Positions 53,516-62,505 of a DNA stretch of 64,000 nt are shown here, in pieces. The translations under genes and the position numbers were made by a program. Source of the DNA: Agrococcus sp. ARC_14. Lineage in GTDB: Bacteria; Actinomycetota; Actinomycetes; Actinomycetales; Microbacteriaceae. The DNA is taken from contig NZ_JAKUDO010000001.1 of the NCBI RefSeq assembly GCF_022436485.1, positions 2,604,001 through 2,668,000 of the forward strand, in the 5' to 3' direction. How positions within the stretch are numbered: position 1 is the stretch's first letter; the number at the start of each line of letters is the position of its first letter. Under the pieces are notes generated by a model. The model had not been told where the DNA came from. It did no database searches and saw only the letters and a program-made list of their open reading frames with translations.

Positions 53516-54679
53516 TCAGGCGACGCCGAGTGCGCGCGCGATCACGAGCAGCTGCACCTCGCTCGTGCCCTCGCCGATCTCGAGGATCTTCGAGTCGCGG
53601 AAGTGCCGCGCGGAGACGTACTCGTTCATGAAGCCGTTGCCGCCCAGGATCTGGGTGGCGTCGCGCGCGTTGTCCATCGCGGCATCGCTCGCCGTGAGCT
53701 TCGCGAGCGCCGCCTCGGTCTTGAAGGGCTTGCCCGCGTCGCGCAGTCGCGCGGCGTGGTGCCACGCCAGCCGGGCGGTGTGCACGCGCGCCTGCATGCG
53801 GGCGATCACGAACTGCACGTTCTGCCGCGCCGCGAGCGGCTCGCCGAAGACCGTGCGCTTGTGCGCGTAGTCGATCGCCTCCTCGAGGCAGCCCTCAGCG
53901 GCGCCGGTCGAGAGCGCCGCGATCGCGATGCGACCCTCGTCGAGGATGTGCAGGAAGTTGGCGAAGCCGCGGCCACGCTGGCCGACCAGGTTCGCGGCCG
54001 GCACCCGCGCGTCGTTGAAGGTGAGCGGATGCGTGTCGGAGGCATGCCAGCCGACCTTGTCGTAGGGCGCCTCCACCGTGAAGCCAGGGGTGCCGTTGGG
54101 CACGAAGATCGTGGAGATCTCCTTGCGGCCGTCGGTCTCGCCAGTGACGGCGGTGACGGTCACGAACTTCGTGATGGGCGTGCCCGAGTTGGTGATGAAC
54201 TGCTTCGAGCCGTTGATGACCCACTCGTCGCCCTCGAGGCGTGCGGTGGTGCGCGTGGCGCCGGCGTCAGAGCCGGCCTCCGGCTCCGTCAGGCCGAAGC
54301 CCGCGAGCGCCGAACCCGCGAGCAGCTGCGGCAGCAGCTCGGCCTTCTGCTCGTCGGTGCCGAAGCGGAAGATCGGCATCGCGCCCAGGCTGACGCCCGC
54401 CTCGAGCGTGATCGCGATCGACTGGTCGACGCGCGCGAGCGCCTCGATCGCCAGGCAGAGGGCGAAGTAGTCGCCGCCCTGTCCGCCCAGCTCCTCCGGG
54501 AAGGGGATGCCGAACAGGCCCAGCTCGCCCATCTGGGCCACGACATCCATCGGCAGCGTCTTCGTGCGGTCGGCCTCGTAGGAGACCGGCGCGACGACCC
54601 TATCGGCGAAATCGCGCACGGCGCTCGCGAGGTCGAGCTCCTCGTCGCTGAGCGCATAGGTGGACAGGTCGATCGGCAT
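53516..54679 (-). CDS. Acyl-CoA dehydrogenase
   Basis: 387-residue flavoprotein catalysing alpha,beta-desaturation of acyl-CoA with electrons passed to ETF. Conserved blocks: GFGLTEPEAGSDAGATRTTA, WVINGSKQFITNSG, DATQILGGNGFMNEY, and the C-terminal EIGEGTSEVQLLVIA with the catalytic Glu position. ATG at 54679 is preceded by AAGGAG; the open frame extends to 54790 without support. A TACAGT about 100 nt upstream on the minus strand could be its -10 box. Substrate chain length not deducible. Confidence 0.93.
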   Translation of the reverse strand: MPIDLSTYALSDEELDLASAVRDFADRVVAPVSYEADRTKTLPMDVVAQMGELGLFGIPFPEELGGQGGDYFALCLAIEALARVDQSIAITLEAGVSLGAMPIFRFGTDEQKAELLPQLLAGSALAGFGLTEPEAGSDAGATRTTARLEGDEWVINGSKQFITNSGTPITKFVTVTAVTGETDGRKEISTIFVPNGTPGFTVEAPYDKVGWHASDTHPLTFNDARVPAANLVGQRGRGFANFLHILDEGRIAIAALSTGAAEGCLEEAIDYAHKRTVFGEPLAARQNVQFVIARMQARVHTARLAWHHAARLRDAGKPFKTEAALAKLTASDAAMDNARDATQILGGNGFMNEYVSARHFRDSKILEIGEGTSEVQLLVIARALGVA

Positions 54680-54844
54680 TCGGTCTCCTTGGGTTCGAGG
54701 GAACCGCCATCGGGCGCCGAGATGCCATGATCCGATCGGGATCCAGCCGGCCTCGCTCCGCGCCGAGCAGTCCGTTGCACTGTACGGCATGGCCGACTGC
54801 CACGCCGGGCCGCCGACCGGCGTGCGGCGGCTGCGGATGCGGTC

Positions 54845-55927
54845 TCAGGCCTGCAGACGAGCCCGCGTGTACTGCGGCGGCCAGACCGACGCATCCGGAG
54901 CCCCGTCGAGCTCGGCCTCTGCCACGAGCGCCCAGTGCGGATTGCGCAGCCACGGGCGCGCCAGCATGACCGCGTCGGCGCCGCCGTCGGCGAGCACCTG
55001 CTCGGCGAGCGCCGGCTCGTCGATGAGTCCGACCGCGTTCACCTTCGCGCCGGTCGCCGCTCGCACCGCGCGGGCGAACGGCACCTGGTAGCCGGGCGCG
55101 AGCGGAATCGACTGCCGCGGGTCGAGCCCGCCGGAGGAGAGGTCGAACCAGTCGGCGCCCGCAGCGGTCGCGACGCGCACATGCTCGATCGTCATCGCCG
55201 TGTCGATGCCGCCGTCGACCCAGTCGGATGCGCTCAGGCGCACCATGAGGGCGGCGTCCGGCGCCGCGGCGCGCACGGCTGCGACCACCTGGCGCAGCAG
55301 CTCGACGCGCAGGCCGTCGGCATCCGCTCCCCATTCGTCGTCCCGGTGGTTCGACAGCGGTGACAGGAACTGGTGCAGCAGGTAGCCATGGGCCGCGTGC
55401 ACCTCGAGCACCTCGAAGCCGGCGGCGACGGCACGGCGGGCTGCCACGGCGAAGTGCTCGGGCAGCGCCGCGACCTCAGCCGGATCCAGCGCACGCGGCG
55501 TCGCGAAGCGGCCGAACGCATCCGCAGTCGGCGCCACCGCCTCCCAGCCGCCCTCCGAGGCGGGCACCGAGCCGGAGCCCGACCACTGGCGGTAGGTCGA
55601 GCCCTTGCGGCCCGCGTGCGCGAGCTGGATGGCCGGCACGGCGCCGTGGGCACGGATGCGCGCGGCGATGGGCGCCCAGGCCTCGGCCTGCGCGTCGTTC
55701 CAGATGCCGACGTCCTGCGGCGAGATGCGCCCCTCGGGCACGACGGCGGCCGCCTCGGTCATGACGAGCCCCGCTCCCCCGCGGGCGAAGGAGGCGAGGT
55801 GCTCGTGGTGCCACTCGGTCGGGATGCCGTCCTGCTGCTCACAGGAGTACTGACACATGGGCGAGACCCAGGCGCGGTTGCGCGCCTCGATGTCTCCGAC
55901 TTGCACGGGCGAGAAGAGCAGGCTCAC
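54845..55927 (-). CDS. Old yellow enzyme family NADH:flavin oxidoreductase (YqjM type)
   Basis: 360-residue FMN TIM-barrel ene-reductase. LLFSPVQVGDIEARNRAWVS, PMCQYSC (the YqjM-class Cys), QLAHAGRKGST, the substrate-binding HAAHGYLLHQFLSPLSNHR and the C-terminal ADAVMLARPWLRNPHW phosphate-binding block are intact. GTG at 55927 fits the family start; the open frame to 56086 is not conserved. Reduces activated C=C bonds using NAD(P)H. Probably separate from the M20 operon upstream (127-nt gap). Confidence 0.93.
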   Translation of the reverse strand: MSLLFSPVQVGDIEARNRAWVSPMCQYSCEQQDGIPTEWHHEHLASFARGGAGLVMTEAAAVVPEGRISPQDVGIWNDAQAEAWAPIAARIRAHGAVPAIQLAHAGRKGSTYRQWSGSGSVPASEGGWEAVAPTADAFGRFATPRALDPAEVAALPEHFAVAARRAVAAGFEVLEVHAAHGYLLHQFLSPLSNHRDDEWGADADGLRVELLRQVVAAVRAAAPDAALMVRLSASDWVDGGIDTAMTIEHVRVATAAGADWFDLSSGGLDPRQSIPLAPGYQVPFARAVRAATGAKVNAVGLIDEPALAEQVLADGGADAVMLARPWLRNPHWALVAEAELDGAPDASVWPPQYTRARLQA

Positions 55928-56054
55928 GTCGAAGCGACCTTTCGGGATGCGTTGGCTGATGGGAGTGGTGCGGCGCGACGCCGAGGGGGCGGGCGTGCGA
56001 GCCGGCAGTGCAATTATCCCGCGTGCACGCGCGCCGGGCGCACGTCGGGATCGG

Positions 56055-57221
56055 TCAGGGCGCGACGCGCAACGGCTGCCTGGCAAGATCGCCGAGCAGC
56101 TGCGCGACCACGGCGGTGCGCTCGACCATGCCGTCGATGCTCACCCACTCGTGGCGAGCGTGTGCGCCGTCGCCGACCGCGCCGAGACCGTCGAGCACCG
56201 GGATGCCGAGCGCAGCGACGAAGTTGCCGTCGCTCGCGCCGCCGACCGAGGTCTCCTCGACCGTCGCCCCCACAGCGGCGGCGGAGGCGCTCGCGCGGGC
56301 GAACAACGCGGCGATCCCGGCCGAGCGGGTCATGACCGGGCGGTTCCAACCGCCCAGCACCTCGATCGAGGCATCGGGGTGCTGCGGTGCAAGCCCGCGC
56401 AGCACCCCGTCGATGCGCTCTCGCTCAGCCTCGTCGGACACGCGCACGTCGACCATGCCGGATGCGGATCCCGCCGTGACGTTCGAGCGCGACCCGCCTC
56501 GGATGGTCCCGACGTTGACGGTCGTACCCGCGGCGAGGTCGGACGCGGCGTGCAGCTGCAGCACGGCGTGGGCGATCTCGTGGATGGCGCTCACGCCCTT
56601 GTCGGGGTCGAGGCCTGCGTGGCCCTCGATGCCGCCCACGACCAGCTCGAAGATGCCGACGCCCTTGCGTGCGGTCTTCAGCATGCCGCCGGCGCTGGCT
56701 TCGAACACCAGGGTCGCGTCGCAGTCGCCGGCCGCCTGCTCGATCACGGGACGCGAGGCGAGCGAGCCGACCTCTTCGTCGCCGTTGAGCACGATCCGAA
56801 TGGCCGGCAGTGGGAGCCCAGCGCGGCGGGCGATGTCGATCGCCCACACGGCCTGGATCAGACCGGACTTCATGTCGAACGCACCCGGCCCCGTGAGCTG
56901 GTCGCCCTCGATCGCGACGGGCCAGCTCGCGAGGGTGCCGAGCGGCCAGACCGTGTCGTAGTGGGCCAGGATGGCGATGCGGCCATCCCCGCCCGCGCTT
57001 GCCGGATAGTCGAGGATCGCGATGTCGCCCATCTCGCCGCCGTCGACGGTGCGGACGGCCTCGGGCTCGCCCAACCGCGAGCTGACGAAGCTGCGCACCC
57101 ACGCGAGGCCGACCGCGAGGGCCGCTCGGTCGTCGGATGGCGTCTCGCACTCGATGTACGCGGTCAGGTCGGCCACCATGTGCTGCCTCGCCGATGCAGC
57201 CAGTTGTCTGATGTCGCTCAT
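56055..57221 (-). CDS. M20 family metallopeptidase (CPG2-like)
   Basis: 388-residue di-zinc hydrolase. Metal motifs: LAHYDTVWPLGT (His, Asp), GPGAFDMKSG (Asp), NGDEEVGSLASRP (Glu-Glu) and the C-terminal ARHEWVS (His). The dimerisation domain lies in the middle (GIEGHAGLDPDKGVSA). It resembles glutamate carboxypeptidase rather than ArgE. Last gene of a five-gene operon; its ATG overlaps the ketopantoate-reductase-like gene. It probably cleaves an amide in the pathway. Confidence 0.92.
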   Translation of the reverse strand: MSDIRQLAASARQHMVADLTAYIECETPSDDRAALAVGLAWVRSFVSSRLGEPEAVRTVDGGEMGDIAILDYPASAGGDGRIAILAHYDTVWPLGTLASWPVAIEGDQLTGPGAFDMKSGLIQAVWAIDIARRAGLPLPAIRIVLNGDEEVGSLASRPVIEQAAGDCDATLVFEASAGGMLKTARKGVGIFELVVGGIEGHAGLDPDKGVSAIHEIAHAVLQLHAASDLAAGTTVNVGTIRGGSRSNVTAGSASGMVDVRVSDEAERERIDGVLRGLAPQHPDASIEVLGGWNRPVMTRSAGIAALFARASASAAAVGATVEETSVGGASDGNFVAALGIPVLDGLGAVGDGAHARHEWVSIDGMVERTAVVAQLLGDLARQPLRVAP

Positions 57222-58225
57222 GCTGTCGCCTTTCTATCGAGCTCGACGAGATGCTCCTCGTCCGTGGCGATGCGACCGGTCTCCAGCAGCTCGATCTTCT
57301 CGATCAGCCACTGTGTCAGCGGCGTCGCGATGCCGTGGCCGCCGGCGGTATCGAGCACCGGCCGGTACTGCGTCGGCACCTCGGTGCGGCGACCGCGCAC
57401 GGCGATGTCCCGCCAGATGCCCGATCGCTTCTTGGTCTGTGTCGCGAGCCACGCGGCGAGGCCGTCGGTCGCGGCCTCGGCGCGTGCCGGATCCGCGAGG
57501 TAGGCGTCCGGCTCGAAGCCGTCGAAGGACTCGAGCTCGATGCCCTCGGCGCGCGCGACCGTCAGCACCTCGCGGACGAGGGCGTGCATGCCGGGGCGAT
57601 GGCGATCGATGAGCACGCCCATGTCCTCGTCTGCGAGCGCGGTTGCGACCAGCATCGCGCCGAAGCCGAGCTTCGACCAGAGGAAGCCCGGAACGTTGCC
57701 GGTGACGATCGGCTCGCCCCAGTGCCGCAGGTCGTGAGCGAGCGTGCGCACGCGCTCGCTCACACCACCCGCGTGCTCGCCGAGGGCGATGGCACCGATG
57801 CCGCCGTCGAGCACGACACCCGGCTCGATGACGTCAGCGAAGAGGTCGACGAAGGCCGCGACGGTGCGCTCGGCGCCGATGTGGCTCGCGATCGTGGCTT
57901 CGTTCAGGCCATTCTGCAACGACGCGACCCAGCCCTCGGGCGTCAGCCGCGGGGCGATCCAGGCTGCGACCGAGTCGGTCGCCTGCGCCTTCACCGCCAG
58001 CAGCACAGCGCCGAGCGACTCGGGCGCCTCATCGGGCGTGAAGATGGGCAGCTCTGCAGAGAGCTCGCCCCCGGGGTGCCGCACGCGCAGGCCCCCGGCA
58101 CGGATGGCCGCCACGTGCGCGGGATCGGCGTCGACGAGCTGCACGTCAGCGCCGGCAAGGTGCAGGTGCACGGCAAGCGTGCCACCGATCGCGCCCGCAC
58201 CGACCACGGTGTATTGGGTTGTCAT
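57218..58225 (-). CDS. 2-Dehydropantoate 2-reductase family oxidoreductase
   Basis: 335-residue PanE/ApbA-fold NADPH enzyme. Nucleotide motif YTVVGAGAIGGTLAVHL at the N-terminus; AVLLAVKAQATDSVAAWI (the family Lys), ASLQNGLNEATIAS and the C-terminal helical domain with YLADPARAEAATDG. It is longer than canonical PanE and lies in a catabolic operon, so it may reduce or oxidise another 2-oxo/2-hydroxy acid. ATG overlaps the SDR stop (ATGA). Confidence 0.88.
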   Translation of the reverse strand: MTTQYTVVGAGAIGGTLAVHLHLAGADVQLVDADPAHVAAIRAGGLRVRHPGGELSAELPIFTPDEAPESLGAVLLAVKAQATDSVAAWIAPRLTPEGWVASLQNGLNEATIASHIGAERTVAAFVDLFADVIEPGVVLDGGIGAIALGEHAGGVSERVRTLAHDLRHWGEPIVTGNVPGFLWSKLGFGAMLVATALADEDMGVLIDRHRPGMHALVREVLTVARAEGIELESFDGFEPDAYLADPARAEAATDGLAAWLATQTKKRSGIWRDIAVRGRRTEVPTQYRPVLDTAGGHGIATPLTQWLIEKIELLETGRIATDEEHLVELDRKATA

Positions 58226-59010
58226 GCCTGCTCCTCCATGTCGATCGCGCTCCAATGCTGCGGCAGGTTCCATGCGCCCGTCGACGATCCGCCGTCGACC
58301 CGCAGCACCTCGCCGGTGATCCATTCGGCCTCGCTGCTCGCGAGCCACACGACCGCCTTGGCGATGTCGGCGGGACGGCCCCTGCGGCCGAGCGGCGTGT
58401 CGCCCACGGCATCGGCGTACTCGTCCGTGACGGGGTTCACGGCGCTGTCCACCTCGACGAACCCCGGAGAAACGGCGTTGACGCGGATGCCGTGCCTGCC
58501 CAGCTCCAGCGCAGAAGCCCTGGTGGCCGCCTCGAGCGCCGCCTTCGAGGTCGAGTACGGCGCGGCCCCGGGGCGTGCTCGCAGCGCAGCGCCAGACGAG
58601 ATGTTGACGACGCTCGCGGGCCTCCCCGCCTCGATCGCGCGCTTCGCCAGCTCGACCGTCAGCAGCACGGGCGCGCGTGTGTTCACACCCAGCACCAGAT
58701 CCCACACACGCTCGTCGAGCTCGAGGAACGGCGTCGCCGGGTAGACACCAGCGCTGGAGACGAGCACGTCGACAGGCCCGCTCGACCACGTCGATGCCAG
58801 CACCTGCGCGGCCGCCCCGGGCTCGCGCAGGTCGACCACGAGCACGTCGCACCTCGGTGCGCCCGACGCACGAGCGGCGTCGGCCGTCTGCTCGAGCGAC
58901 GCCGCATCCACATCCACCAGCGTCAGCGCTTCGCCCAGCTCGGCGAACGCGAGTGCGATGGCCCTGCCGATGCCGCTCCCGGCACCCGTGATCAGCACGT
59001 GTCGCATCAT
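58222..59010 (-). CDS. Short-chain dehydrogenase/reductase
   Basis: 262-residue classical SDR. Cofactor motif TGAGSGIGRAIALAF, Asp for NAD preference in LTLVDVDAASLE, NNAG-like VSSAGVYPATPF (with SSAG in place of NNAG), catalytic Ser in VVNISSGAALRAR and YSTSKAA (Tyr, Lys). The Asp after the second strand suggests NAD rather than NADP. ATGATG start overlaps the transporter stop. Function in the operon is probably alcohol oxidation. Confidence 0.92.
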   Translation of the reverse strand: MMRHVLITGAGSGIGRAIALAFAELGEALTLVDVDAASLEQTADAARASGAPRCDVLVVDLREPGAAAQVLASTWSSGPVDVLVSSAGVYPATPFLELDERVWDLVLGVNTRAPVLLTVELAKRAIEAGRPASVVNISSGAALRARPGAAPYSTSKAALEAATRASALELGRHGIRVNAVSPGFVEVDSAVNPVTDEYADAVGDTPLGRRGRPADIAKAVVWLASSEAEWITGEVLRVDGGSSTGAWNLPQHWSAIDMEEQA

Positions 59011-60314
59011 TCGAGCTTCTTGCCCTTGGTCTCGGGCATCGTCAGGTAGACGGCCAGTCCGATCGCTGCTGCGATCGAGGCGTAGAGCCAGACCCAGTCG
59101 CCCAGGCCGTTCGTGCCCATCCACGTCGTGATGTACGGCGCGGTGCCGCCGAAGAGGGCCACCGCGAGCGCGTACGGCAGTCCGATGCCGGTCGCCCGCA
59201 CCTCCGGTGGGAACTGCTCGGCCATGATGACGGCGCAGTTGGCCGAGTAGCCCAGCAGCAGCACGATGCCGATCAGCTGCACCACCAGCAGCATCCAGAA
59301 GGTCCCGTCGAGCATCTGGAAGGCCGGCCAGGCGAAGATCAGGAAGCCGCCGGCGAACGCCGACATGGTGGGCTTGCGACCGATCTTGTCGGACAGGATT
59401 CCCGCGAACGGCAGCAGCACGAGGAACACGATCATCGCGATGACGTTCGCGAGCAGCGCCTCGTTCAGCGGGATGCCCGTCGTCACGGCTGCGTAGGTGG
59501 GCATGTAGCTGACCCACATGTAATAGAGCAGGGTGCCGGCGATCGTGATGCCGAACACGCGCAGCACCGCCATCGGATGCTCGCGGAACATGCGCAGCAT
59601 GGCGTTGCGGCGCTCGCCACTGGCGGCGTTCCGGTTCTTCGCGAGCTCGAAGGAGTCGGTGTCCTCGACCGAGCTGCGCAGCCACAGGCCCACGAAGCCG
59701 AGGGATGCCGCGATCACGAACGCGAGCCGCCAGCCCCAGCTGTCGACGGCCTCTTCCGGGAGCGTCGAGGTGATGACCGCCCCGATGCCGGAGGCGATCA
59801 GGACGCCGGCCCCGACCGAGACCTGCTGCCACGAGCCCGCGAACGCGCGCCGCGAGGGCGCGGCCGACTCGACGATGAACGCTGAGGATGATCCGAACTC
59901 GCCGCCTGCCGCGAAGCCCTGCACCATGCGCGCGACCACCAGGATGATGGGGGCGAGGATGCCGACCTGTTCGAACGAGGGCGCGAGACCGATCACGAGC
60001 GTGGCCGCGGCCATCATGCCGATGGTGAGGACGAGCCCCTTCTTGCGGCCGTGGCGGTCGGCATACGCGCCCATGACGGCGGCGCCGACCGGCCGCATGA
60101 TGAAGCCGACGGCGAAGATCGCGAGCGTCGACAGCAGCGCGGCGGCGTCGTTGCCTGCCGGGAAGAAGTGGTGGGCGAAGATCGAGGAGAACGTCGTGTA
60201 GATCGCCCAGTCGACCCACTCGACCGCGTTCCCGATGCTGCCGGCGACGATGGCCTTGCGGCCCTTCTTGCTCAGCCGTGTCGCGTGGACGGCCTCAGTC
60301 TCGGTGGTGCTCAT
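59007..60314 (-). CDS. MHS-family MFS transporter
   Basis: 435-residue, 12-helix symporter. Signature AGSIGNAVEWVDWAIYTTFS (helix 1; EWxDW), MRPVGAAVMGAYADRHGRKK, GFAAGGEFGSSSAFIVESA and AGILSDKIGRKPTM. It belongs to the group of metabolite:H+ symporters, third in this window. Begins 11 nt after the CE4 gene and overlaps the SDR gene, so it supplies the operon substrate by inference. Confidence 0.93.
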   Translation of the reverse strand: MSTTETEAVHATRLSKKGRKAIVAGSIGNAVEWVDWAIYTTFSSIFAHHFFPAGNDAAALLSTLAIFAVGFIMRPVGAAVMGAYADRHGRKKGLVLTIGMMAAATLVIGLAPSFEQVGILAPIILVVARMVQGFAAGGEFGSSSAFIVESAAPSRRAFAGSWQQVSVGAGVLIASGIGAVITSTLPEEAVDSWGWRLAFVIAASLGFVGLWLRSSVEDTDSFELAKNRNAASGERRNAMLRMFREHPMAVLRVFGITIAGTLLYYMWVSYMPTYAAVTTGIPLNEALLANVIAMIVFLVLLPFAGILSDKIGRKPTMSAFAGGFLIFAWPAFQMLDGTFWMLLVVQLIGIVLLLGYSANCAVIMAEQFPPEVRATGIGLPYALAVALFGGTAPYITTWMGTNGLGDWVWLYASIAAAIGLAVYLTMPETKGKKLE

Positions 60315-60325
60315 GGTCTGCTCTC

Positions 60326-61255
60326 TCAGGATTCGGTGAGGGTGACGTCGGTGCCGACGAAGGGACGGAGGTGGGAGGCCAGCTCGGCGTGCGTGCCGAT
60401 CCAGGCGTCGCCGCTGTCACGGATGTGCGTGAGGAGTCCGTCGAGCACGAGCAGCCTCGATCGGTGGCCGATGATGTGCGGATGCAGCGTGAGCTGGAAC
60501 ATGCCGCCCTCGGCGCGCGCCGCGTCGTACTCGTCGATCCAGATCTGCAGCAGCTGCCGCGGCGGCATGTGCGGCCGGAGGCCTCCGAAGCGATCCATCA
60601 TCAGGTAGGGAGCGTCGTCGCGGATCCACTCGACGGGGATCTCGATCACGCCCGTGGGGCGGCCGTCCTCGAGCAGCTCGTAGGGCTCGGTGTCGGCCAT
60701 GAGCGAGGAGTCGTAGTCGAAGCCGAGCTCCCTGATGACGTTCAGGCTCGAGTGCGAGAAGTCCCAGGATGGCGTCCGCACACCCGTCGGCCGCACGCCC
60801 GTCTGCGATGCGAGCACGTCGAGGCTGCGCTGGATGAGCGCGAGCTCGTCGTCGCGGCCGAGCGCGGTGTTGCGCTCGTGGATCCAGCCGTGCACGCCGA
60901 CCTCGTGGCCATCGGCGATGTATCCAGGTGCCTCGTCCGGTCGCAGCAGCGCGCAGACGGCGGGCATGAAGAACGATGCCCGGACCTCGTGCTCGCGCAG
61001 CAACCGCATGATGCGGGGCACCGCGCCGCGCGCCCCGTACTCGCCCTGCGCCATTCGACCAGGCGAGGTCTCGCCATCACGCAGTGCAGGCGTCTCGTGG
61101 TCGGAGTCGAACGAGATGAGCACGGCGGTCCGCGCGCCCTCTGGCCAGCGTCGGGCGACATCGTGGTGCATGAGCGACGCGCCGGCTCGTACGTGCTCGA
61201 CGTGCCCCCTCCAGGTGGCCTCGTCCCACTGCCAGGGCTGCTGATCGTGCGGCAT
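60326..61255 (-). CDS. Polysaccharide deacetylase family (CE4, PuuE-like) hydrolase
   Basis: 309-residue CE4/NodB-fold hydrolase. Metal motif 1 ISFDSDHE (Asp pair), metal motif 2 HGWIHE (two His), and the RTPSWDFSHSSLNVIRELGF and QLTLHPHIIGHRSRL blocks. It has no signal peptide, so it works in the cytoplasm on a small molecule rather than on the cell wall; the cytosolic PuuE-like group contains allantoinases and related cyclic-amide hydrolases. First gene of the operon, divergent from the Lrp-type regulator. Confidence 0.88.
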   Translation of the reverse strand: MPHDQQPWQWDEATWRGHVEHVRAGASLMHHDVARRWPEGARTAVLISFDSDHETPALRDGETSPGRMAQGEYGARGAVPRIMRLLREHEVRASFFMPAVCALLRPDEAPGYIADGHEVGVHGWIHERNTALGRDDELALIQRSLDVLASQTGVRPTGVRTPSWDFSHSSLNVIRELGFDYDSSLMADTEPYELLEDGRPTGVIEIPVEWIRDDAPYLMMDRFGGLRPHMPPRQLLQIWIDEYDAARAEGGMFQLTLHPHIIGHRSRLLVLDGLLTHIRDSGDAWIGTHAELASHLRPFVGTDVTLTES

Positions 61256-61345
61256 CTTTGCTCCTCGTCATCAACGTGCTTGCGCAACGCTTGGAGCCAC
61301 ACTAAGCAGAAACGTCGTTCATCACAACCCGATCGGGCATATCCA

Positions 61346-61363
61346 GCGTTACAAACGCGTTAC
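61346..61363. promoter_or_regulatory. Phased direct repeats in the lrp/CE4 intergenic region
   Basis: GCGTTAC occurs at 61346-61352 and 61357-61363, 11 bp apart (one helical turn), in the 167-nt gap between the divergent CE4 operon and the Lrp-type gene. A similar TGCGCAACG lies nearer the CE4 gene. Candidate binding sites for the adjacent regulator. Confidence 0.4.
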
Positions 61364-61410
61364 GTGAGCAAGTCCACCAGAAGGCGATGGAGGATGACGG
61401 TTGCCGCGGA

Positions 61411-61416
61411 TAGTCT
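61411..61416 (+). promoter_or_regulatory. TAGTCT -10 box for the Lrp-type gene
   Basis: TAGTCT ends 6 nt before the GTG at 61423; probably leaderless. Confidence 0.55.
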
Positions 61417-61422
61417 GGCCCG

Positions 61423-62472
61423 GTGCACCGCTCTCACACCCGCCGGGATTCCGCTGACGCGCGACTGCTCGACGATGTCGACCTCGACATCGTCGCCGCC
61501 CTGCACATCGCGCCGCGCGTTCCCACTGCGACGCTCGCGAGCATCCTCGACATCCCCACCAGCACCGCCAACCGCCGCATCGCGCGCATGCAGGATGAGC
61601 GGCTGCTCCGCGTCGTCGGGCGCTTCGCCTGGGACCTGATCGTCTCCAGCAATCCGTACGAGCTGTGGATCACCTCCTCCCCCGGGCAGTCGCACGCCGT
61701 GACTGCTGCCCTGCTCGGCATCCCGGATGTGCAGGCGGTGATCCAGACGAGCGGCTCGACCGACATCTACGCCAACCTGTATCCGCTCCGCGGCTCCGAC
61801 CCCCAGGAGCTGCTGGTCGAGCGTATCCCCGCGATCCCCGGCATTCGCGCCATCGACAGCCGCATGATCCTCGAGACCGCGAAGGTCGGACAGGCCTGGC
61901 GCTTTCCGCGGCTGCCGCAGCGGCAGCAGCTCGCGCTCGAGGCGGAGGCCGCGGTCGAGCACCAGCCCCCGCTGGCGAGCCTCGCCGAGCTGACGGAGCT
62001 GGAGTTCCAGACGATGCGGCTGCTGGGCGAGAACGGTCGCATCACGGCTGCAGAGGTCGGACGGCGCCTCGGCGTCTCCGCCTCCACGGCCTCGCGTGCG
62101 ATCCGCACGCTCCTGCAGACCGGGGCGGTCACCTGCCGTGTCGAGATCGAGCCCAGCCTCATCGGCTTTCCCCTGATGGCGTTCGTATCGCTCGACGTGC
62201 GGCCGCGCGACATCAGCCGCGCGCTCGAGACCTTGGCCGCGCATCCCGCCATTCGCCTGCTCTGCACGGTGACGGGCGAAGCGCCGGTCAGCCTCGCGGC
62301 CTCGTTCTCCGGCCCGGCTGCGCTCTCGGAGTTCCTGCGTCAGGACCTCGGCGCGCTGCCGGGTGTGACGTCGCTCTCCAGCGCGACGGCGCTGCGCACC
62401 GTGCGCCGGTACTGGGTCGACCGCGACGGCATGCGGCTCGGCTCCGCGACCCAGGACGTCCTCAGGCGGTAG
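61423..62472 (+). CDS. Lrp/AsnC-family regulator with two tandem modules
   Basis: 349 residues, twice the usual Lrp length. Two helix-turn-helix regions (about residues 15-62: LDIVAALHIAPRVPTATLAS; about 200-245: TAAEVGRRLGVSASTASRAI), each followed by a RAM-like ligand domain (WITSSPGQSHAVTAALLG; FPLMAFVSLDVRPRDISRAL). Such double Lrp proteins are common in actinobacteria. It probably controls the divergent CE4-MHS-SDR-PanE-M20 operon. GTG start is set by the TAGTCT box. Confidence 0.9.
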   Translation: MHRSHTRRDSADARLLDDVDLDIVAALHIAPRVPTATLASILDIPTSTANRRIARMQDERLLRVVGRFAWDLIVSSNPYELWITSSPGQSHAVTAALLGIPDVQAVIQTSGSTDIYANLYPLRGSDPQELLVERIPAIPGIRAIDSRMILETAKVGQAWRFPRLPQRQQLALEAEAAVEHQPPLASLAELTELEFQTMRLLGENGRITAAEVGRRLGVSASTASRAIRTLLQTGAVTCRVEIEPSLIGFPLMAFVSLDVRPRDISRALETLAAHPAIRLLCTVTGEAPVSLAASFSGPAALSEFLRQDLGALPGVTSLSSATALRTVRRYWVDRDGMRLGSATQDVLRR

Positions 62473-62483
62473 GCCGCCGTCGA

Positions 62484-62505
62484 AGCGCGGGCGCGCCTCC
62501 GCGCT
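62484..62505. terminator. Possible bidirectional terminator
   Basis: AGCGCGG/CCGCGCT, a 7-bp stem with an 8-nt loop, is in the 32-nt gap between the convergent lrp-type and prpB genes. A GGCGG/CCGCC hairpin just overlaps the lrp-type stop. Confidence 0.5.
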
